Shown: positions 59,278 through 64,000 of the stretch, piece by piece
Position numbering within the stretch: the first letter of the stretch is position 1
Layout of the letters: each line of letters begins with the position of its first letter
Assembly: GCF_041296265.1 (NCBI RefSeq)
Contig: NC_091695.1
Span: forward strand, 13,003,001 to 13,067,000
From: Equus caballus
Taxonomy: Eukaryota > Chordata > Mammalia > Perissodactyla > Equidae
DNA: 64,000 nt
Reading direction: 5' to 3'
Program-made: the position numbers and the translations under genes
Notes under the pieces: generated by a model
The model's input: only the letters and a program-made list of their open reading frames with translations
The model's database searches: none
Told to the model about the DNA's origin: nothing

Positions 59278-62200
59278 ATGGTAGTGGTAGGCCCCCACAT
59301 CTCAATAATCACTCTAAATGTAAATGGATTGAACTCCCCAATCAAAAGACATGGAGTGGCATGATGGATCAAAGAACAAGACCCAACAATATGCTGCCTC
59401 CAGGAAACACACCTCAGCCCCAAAGACAAACACAGACTCAGAGTGAAGGGATGGAGAACAATACTCCAAGCTAATAATGAACAAAAGAAAGCAGGTGTCA
59501 CTATACTAATATCAGACAAGGTAGACTTCAAAGCAAAACAGATAAAGAAAGACAAAGAGGGACAATACATAATGATAAAAGGGACTCTCCACCAAGAAGA
59601 CATAACACTTATAAATATATACGCACCCAACACAGGAGCACCAAAATTTGTAAAGCAACTCTTAACAGAACTAAAAGAAGACATCAACAACAATGCAATA
59701 ATAGTAGGGGACCTCAACACACCATTAACACCAATGGACAGAACATCCAGACAGAAAATCAACAAGGAAATTATAGAATTAAATGAAAAATTAGACCAGA
59801 TGGACTTAATAGATATATATAGAACACTTCATCCAAAAACAGCAGGTTACACATTCTTCTCAAGTGCACATGGAACATTCTCAAGGATTGACCATATTTT
59901 GGGAAACAAAGCAAACATCAATAAATACAAGAGAGTTGAAATAATATCAAGCATCTTTTCGGATCATAATGCTATGAAACTGGAAAGCAACTACAAGAAA
60001 AATGCAGAGAAAGGTGCAAAAATGTGGAGACTAAACAACACGCTTCTGAACAAACAATGGATTATTGAAGAAATTAAAGAAGAAATCAAATATTATCTGG
60101 AGACAAATGAAAATGAGAATACGTCATACAAAATCATTTGAGATGCAGCAAAAACAGTCCTAAGAGGGAAATTCATCGAAATACAGGCTCACCTCACTAA
60201 ACAAGAAAAAGCTCACATAAGCAACCTCAAACGACACCTAACAGAACTAGAAAACGAAGAACAAACAAAGCCCAGAGTCAGTAGAAGGAGGGAAATAATA
60301 AAAATAAGAGCAGAAATAAACGATATTGAAACAAAAAAGACAGTAGAAAGGATCAATGAAACAAAGAGTTGGTTCTTCAAAATAATTAACAAAATCGACA
60401 AACTTTTAGCCAGACTCACCAAGAAAAGAAGTGAGAAGTCTCAAATAAATAAAATTAGGAATGAGAGAGGAGAAATCACAACAGATACCAATGAAATACA
60501 AGGGATCATAAGAGAATACTATGAAAAACTATATGCCAACAAATTGAACAACCTGGAAGAAATGGACAACTTACTAGACTCCTACAACCTCCCCAAAATG
60601 AATCAGGAAGAAATGGAGAATCTGAATAGGCCAATCACAAGTCAGGAAATAGAAACAGTAATCAAAAACCTCCCCCAAAATAAGAGTCCAGGACCAGACG
60701 GCTTCTCTGGAGAATTCTACCAAACATTCAAAGAAGACTTAATACCTATTCTTCTCAAACTATTCCAGAAAATTGAGAAAGATGGAGTACTCCCTAACAC
60801 ATTCTATGATGCCGACATCACTCTGATCCCCAAACCCGACAAGGACAACACAAAGAAGGAGGACTACAGGCCGATATCACTGATGAACATAGATGCAAAA
60901 ATCATCAACAAAATTCTGGCAAACCGAATACAGCAATACATCAAAAAGATTATACACCATGATCAAGTGGGATTTATACCAGGGACACAGGGATGGTTCA
61001 ACATCTGCAAGTCAATCAGCGTGATACACTACATCAACAAAATGAAAAACAAAAACCACATGATCACCTCAATAGATGCAGAGAAAGCATTTGACGAGAT
61101 CCAACACCCATTTATGATAAAAACCCTCAATAAAATGGGTATAGAAGGAAGGTACCTCTACATAATAAAGGTCATGTATGACAAACCCACAGCCAACATC
61201 ATACTCAATGGACAAAAACAGAAAGCCATCCCTCTGAGGACAGTAACAAGACAAGGGTGCCCACTTTCACCACTCCTACTCAACATAGTACTGGAGGTGT
61301 TGGCCAGAGCAATTTGGCAGGAAAAAGAAATAAAAGGAATCCAAATAGGTAATGAAGAAGTAAAAGTCTTGCTGTTTGCAGACGACATGATCTTATATAT
61401 AGAAAACCCCAAAGAATCCATAGAAAAACTATTAGAAATAATCAACAACTACAATAAAGTAGCAGGGTATAAAATCAACATACATAAATCAGTAGCATTT
61501 CTATACACTAACAATGAACTAACAGAAAAAGAACTCAAGAACTCAATGTCATTCACAATCGCAACGAAAAGAATAAAATACCTTGGGATAAACTTAACCA
61601 AGGAAGTGAAGGATCTATACAATGAAAACTACAAGACTTTCTTGAAAGAAATTGACGACGACATAAACAGATGGAAAGACATTCCATCCACATGGATTGG
61701 AAGAATAAACATAGTTAAAATGTCCATACTACCTAAATGAATCTACGGATTCAATGCTATCCCAATCAGAATCCCAAGAACATTCTTCACAGAAATTGAA
61801 CAAAGAATCCTAAAATTCATATGAGGCAACAAAAGACTGCGAATTGCTAAAGCAGTCTTGAGCAAGAAAAACAAAGGTAGCGGAATCACAATCCCCGATT
61901 TCAAAACATACTACAAAGCTACAGTGATCAAAATAGCATGGTACTGGTACAAAAACAGGTCCACAGATCAATGGAACAGAATTGAAAGCCCAGAGATAAA
62001 ACCACACATCTATGGAGAGCTAATCTTCGACAAAGGAGAAGAGGGCCTACAATGGAGAAAAGAAAGTCCTTCAACAAATGGTGCTGGGAAAACTTGACAG
62101 CCACATGCAAAAGATTGAAAATTGACCTTTCTTTTTCACCACACACTAAAATAAACTCAAAATGGATCAAAGACCTAAAGATTAGGCCTGAAACAATAAG

Positions 62201-62906
62201 TCTTCTAGAAGAGAATACAGGCAGTACACTCTTTGACATCAGTTTCAAAAGAATCTTTTTGGACACTATAACTCCTCAGTTGAGGGAAACAATAGAAAGA
62301 ATAAACAAATGGGACTTCATCAGACTAAAGAGTTTCTTCAAGGCAAATGAAAACAGGATTGAAACAAAAAAAACCAGCTCACTAATTGGGAAAAAAATAT
62401 TTACAAGCCACTTATTTGACAAAGGGTTAATCTCCATAATATTCAAAGAACTCACACAGCTTAACAACAAAAAAACAAACAACCCGATCAAAAAATGGGC
62501 AGAGGACATGAACAGACATTTCTCAAAAGAGGATATAAATATGCCCAATAGACACATGAAAAGATGTTCATCATCGCTAATCATCAGGGAAATGCAAATC
62601 AAAACTACACTAAGATACCATCTTACACCCATTAGATTGGGAAAAACATCCGAAACCAAGAGCGACAAATGTTGGAGAGGTTGTGGAGAAAAAGGAACCC
62701 TCATACACTGTTGCTGGGAATGTAAACTGGTGCAGCCACTGTGGAAAACAGTATGGAGATTTCTCAAAAAGTCAAAAATAGAAATACCCTATGACCCAGC
62801 CATCCCATTACTGGGTATCTATCCTAAGAACCTGAAATCAGAAATCCCAAGAGTCCCTTGCACCGCTATGTTCATCGCAGCATTATTTACAACAGCCAAG
62901 ACGTGA
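59278..62906 (+). pseudogene. L1 ORF2 (endonuclease and reverse transcriptase), broken
   Basis: Starts MVVVGPHISIITLNVNGLN (ATG 59278) and is collinear with ORF2p. Endonuclease marks: LNVNGLN, QETHL, YAPNTGAP, GDLNTP (usually GDFNTP), SRIDHI, SDHNAMKLE. RT marks: [65 protein letters not shown] at about 61375. Cys-rich end: [25 protein letters not shown]. In-frame TGA at 59362, 60139, 61738, 61822 and 62904; most stand where a Trp codon (TGG) is expected. One single-base frame shift lies near 62060-62075. Longest open part: 60544-61740 (398 codons), covering most of the RT. Without a full frame it cannot act by itself. Confidence 0.93.
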
Positions 62907-63269
62907 AACCAACCTACATGCCCGGAAACTGATGATTGGATAAAGAAGATATGGTATATATACACAATGGAATACTACTCAGCCATTAAAAAAGACAAAA
63001 TTGGCCCATTCGCAGCAACATGGTTGGACCTCGAGGGTATTATGTTAAGCGAAATAAGCCAGTCAGAGAAAGAGGAACTCTATATGACTCCACTCATAGG
63101 TGGAAGTTAACATATTGACAAGGAGATCTGATCAGTGGTTACCAGGGAAAAGGGGGGGTGGGGGGGGCACAAAGGGAGAAGAGGTATGCCCACAACATGA
63201 CTAACAATAATGTACAACTGAAATCTCACAAGGTTGAAATCTATCATAACATTAATAAAAAGAAACACA

Positions 63270-63620
63270 GATTATCAGACAATTGGGGAAAACTGAACAT
63301 GGACTGATTATTAGATGATATTAAGGAATTATTAATTTTGCTGGATATGATCATGAAATGGTGATTATATTATGTTTATAAAATAAGTCTGTATGTGTTA
63401 GAGATTTTTACTGAGGAATTTACAAGTGAAATGGTATGATGTCTTGGATTGTTTTAAAACAATTCAGCAAAACAGAAAAAGTACTGGTGGGAAGGGTGAG
63501 TATAAATAAGAGCACCAGAATGTTGATAATTGTTGAAGCTGAGTGATAGGTGTATGGAAGCTTATTACAGCATTCTCTCCACTTTACGTATGTTTGAAAC
63601 TTTCCATAATAAAAAGGTAT
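63270..63620 (+). mobile_element. Old L1M 3' UTR end
   Basis: 'agacaattggggaaaactga', 'tagatgatattaaggaatta', 'aattgttgaagctgagtgat' and 'gaaactttccataataaaaa' follow the 3' end of an older L1M family. It sits directly after the young L1, so the young element landed beside or within this one. Confidence 0.7.
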
Positions 63621-64000
63621 GAATTCCCTCGCTCACTTGTCTCCCCAGGTGAAGCCATTGAACTCAAAAGAGAAAGATCGTGTTAGATCAAATAAAAATG
63701 TTATAAATTAAAAAAACTTCATCAGCCTTTATTATTAATGATTACTTTGATAATATACCATGTAAAATAATATTTACTTCATTTGTTAAGTTGCACCTGG
63801 TAATCTTCTAGTTTTAAAATGGAATTGTTCCTCAGTCATCAGAGAAATTAACTTCCTTAGTTTTTTAGAAGTTTATAAAAAAGACTTTGCTATGATTTAT
63901 TAAATGACAATTTTTTAAATGTGCTATAATTTCACTTATTTGAATCTTCTTGAGCCAATATTTTCAGTCTTCTCATTTAATTGTAGGAGGTGGCAAGCTA
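63621..64000. other. Intergenic, nothing recognised
   Basis: AT-rich sequence to the window end. No supported feature. Confidence 0.4.

Larger units (their letters stand above)
57813..63262 (+). mobile_element. Young L1 LINE, 5' UTR to 3' tail, internally deleted
   Basis: About 5.45 kb in one orientation: GC-rich 5' UTR (about 57813-58790), a fragment of ORF1 encoding only its C-terminal domain (to 59174), a spacer of about 100 bp, ORF2 (from 59278), and a 3' UTR with a G-rich run (63150-63168) ending in 'aacattaataaaaag'. Codon-level match to L1 ORF2p is high along the whole length, so it is much younger than the other LINE pieces here. It is not active: ORF1 lacks its first two thirds, and ORF2 has five in-frame stops and one shift. 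Clear target duplications were not found. Confidence 0.93.

Noticed and set aside
59220-59765. 181-codon open frame on the minus strand across L1 ORF2
   Set aside because: It is the antisense of the L1 endonuclease region, with no family resemblance of its own. The same applies to 62276-62767 (163 codons, minus) and 61928-62266.
60544-61740. Long RT frame considered as a group II intron or diversity-generating RT
   Set aside because: Collinear with L1 ORF2p on both sides (endonuclease before, Cys-rich end after), with typical L1 motifs.

Overview
The window is mammalian genomic DNA: AT-rich, mostly non-coding, with single-exon olfactory receptor (OR) coding regions set among LINE, SINE and LTR fossils. 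Seven tRNA-derived SINEs have the ERE-type head typical of horses and their kin (an A-box with GTGGCCGAGTGG and a GGTTC-type B-box in the best copies). This points to a perissodactyl, most likely an equid. I saw no bacterial or phage signal.

Layout. 1-1.3 kb is an old L1 fragment. 1.58-2.52 kb (+) is a broken OR5L-like gene. 3-9.9 kb is gene-free, with an ERE, an MLT1-type LTR, a MER5A-type DNA transposon and a MIR. 9.97-10.90 kb (+) is an intact 310-residue family-5 OR. From about 12.1 to 55.9 kb there is an old tandem array of five minus-strand OR units spaced about 8-10 kb apart. Two are pseudogenes of one family-5 type (15.6 and 25.8 kb). Three are of OR5W type: intact at 35.3 kb, broken at 44.3 kb and intact at 52.4 kb. 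From 57.8 to 63.3 kb lies a comparatively young, internally deleted L1 with GC-rich tandem repeats in its 5' UTR, followed by an older L1 3' end.

The order OR5L-like (+) followed by OR5W-like (-) matches the OR5L to OR5W part of the class II OR cluster on human 11q as I recall it. The OR genes do not form a pathway: each encodes a seven-helix odorant receptor, normally chosen singly by an olfactory neuron and signalling through Golf. My count is three intact OR reading frames and four OR pseudogenes.

I found no new biological system. The best observations are evolutionary. The five-unit array carries old repeats shared between units (L1M, MIR, L2) but no shared ERE SINE. Several unit-specific insertions have clean empty sites in the sister unit. 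The intact OR5W copy at 52.4 kb has lost the arginine of the DRY motif (DQY), as has its broken neighbour. All homology statements come from reading the sequence and from memory of family sequences; no search was run.
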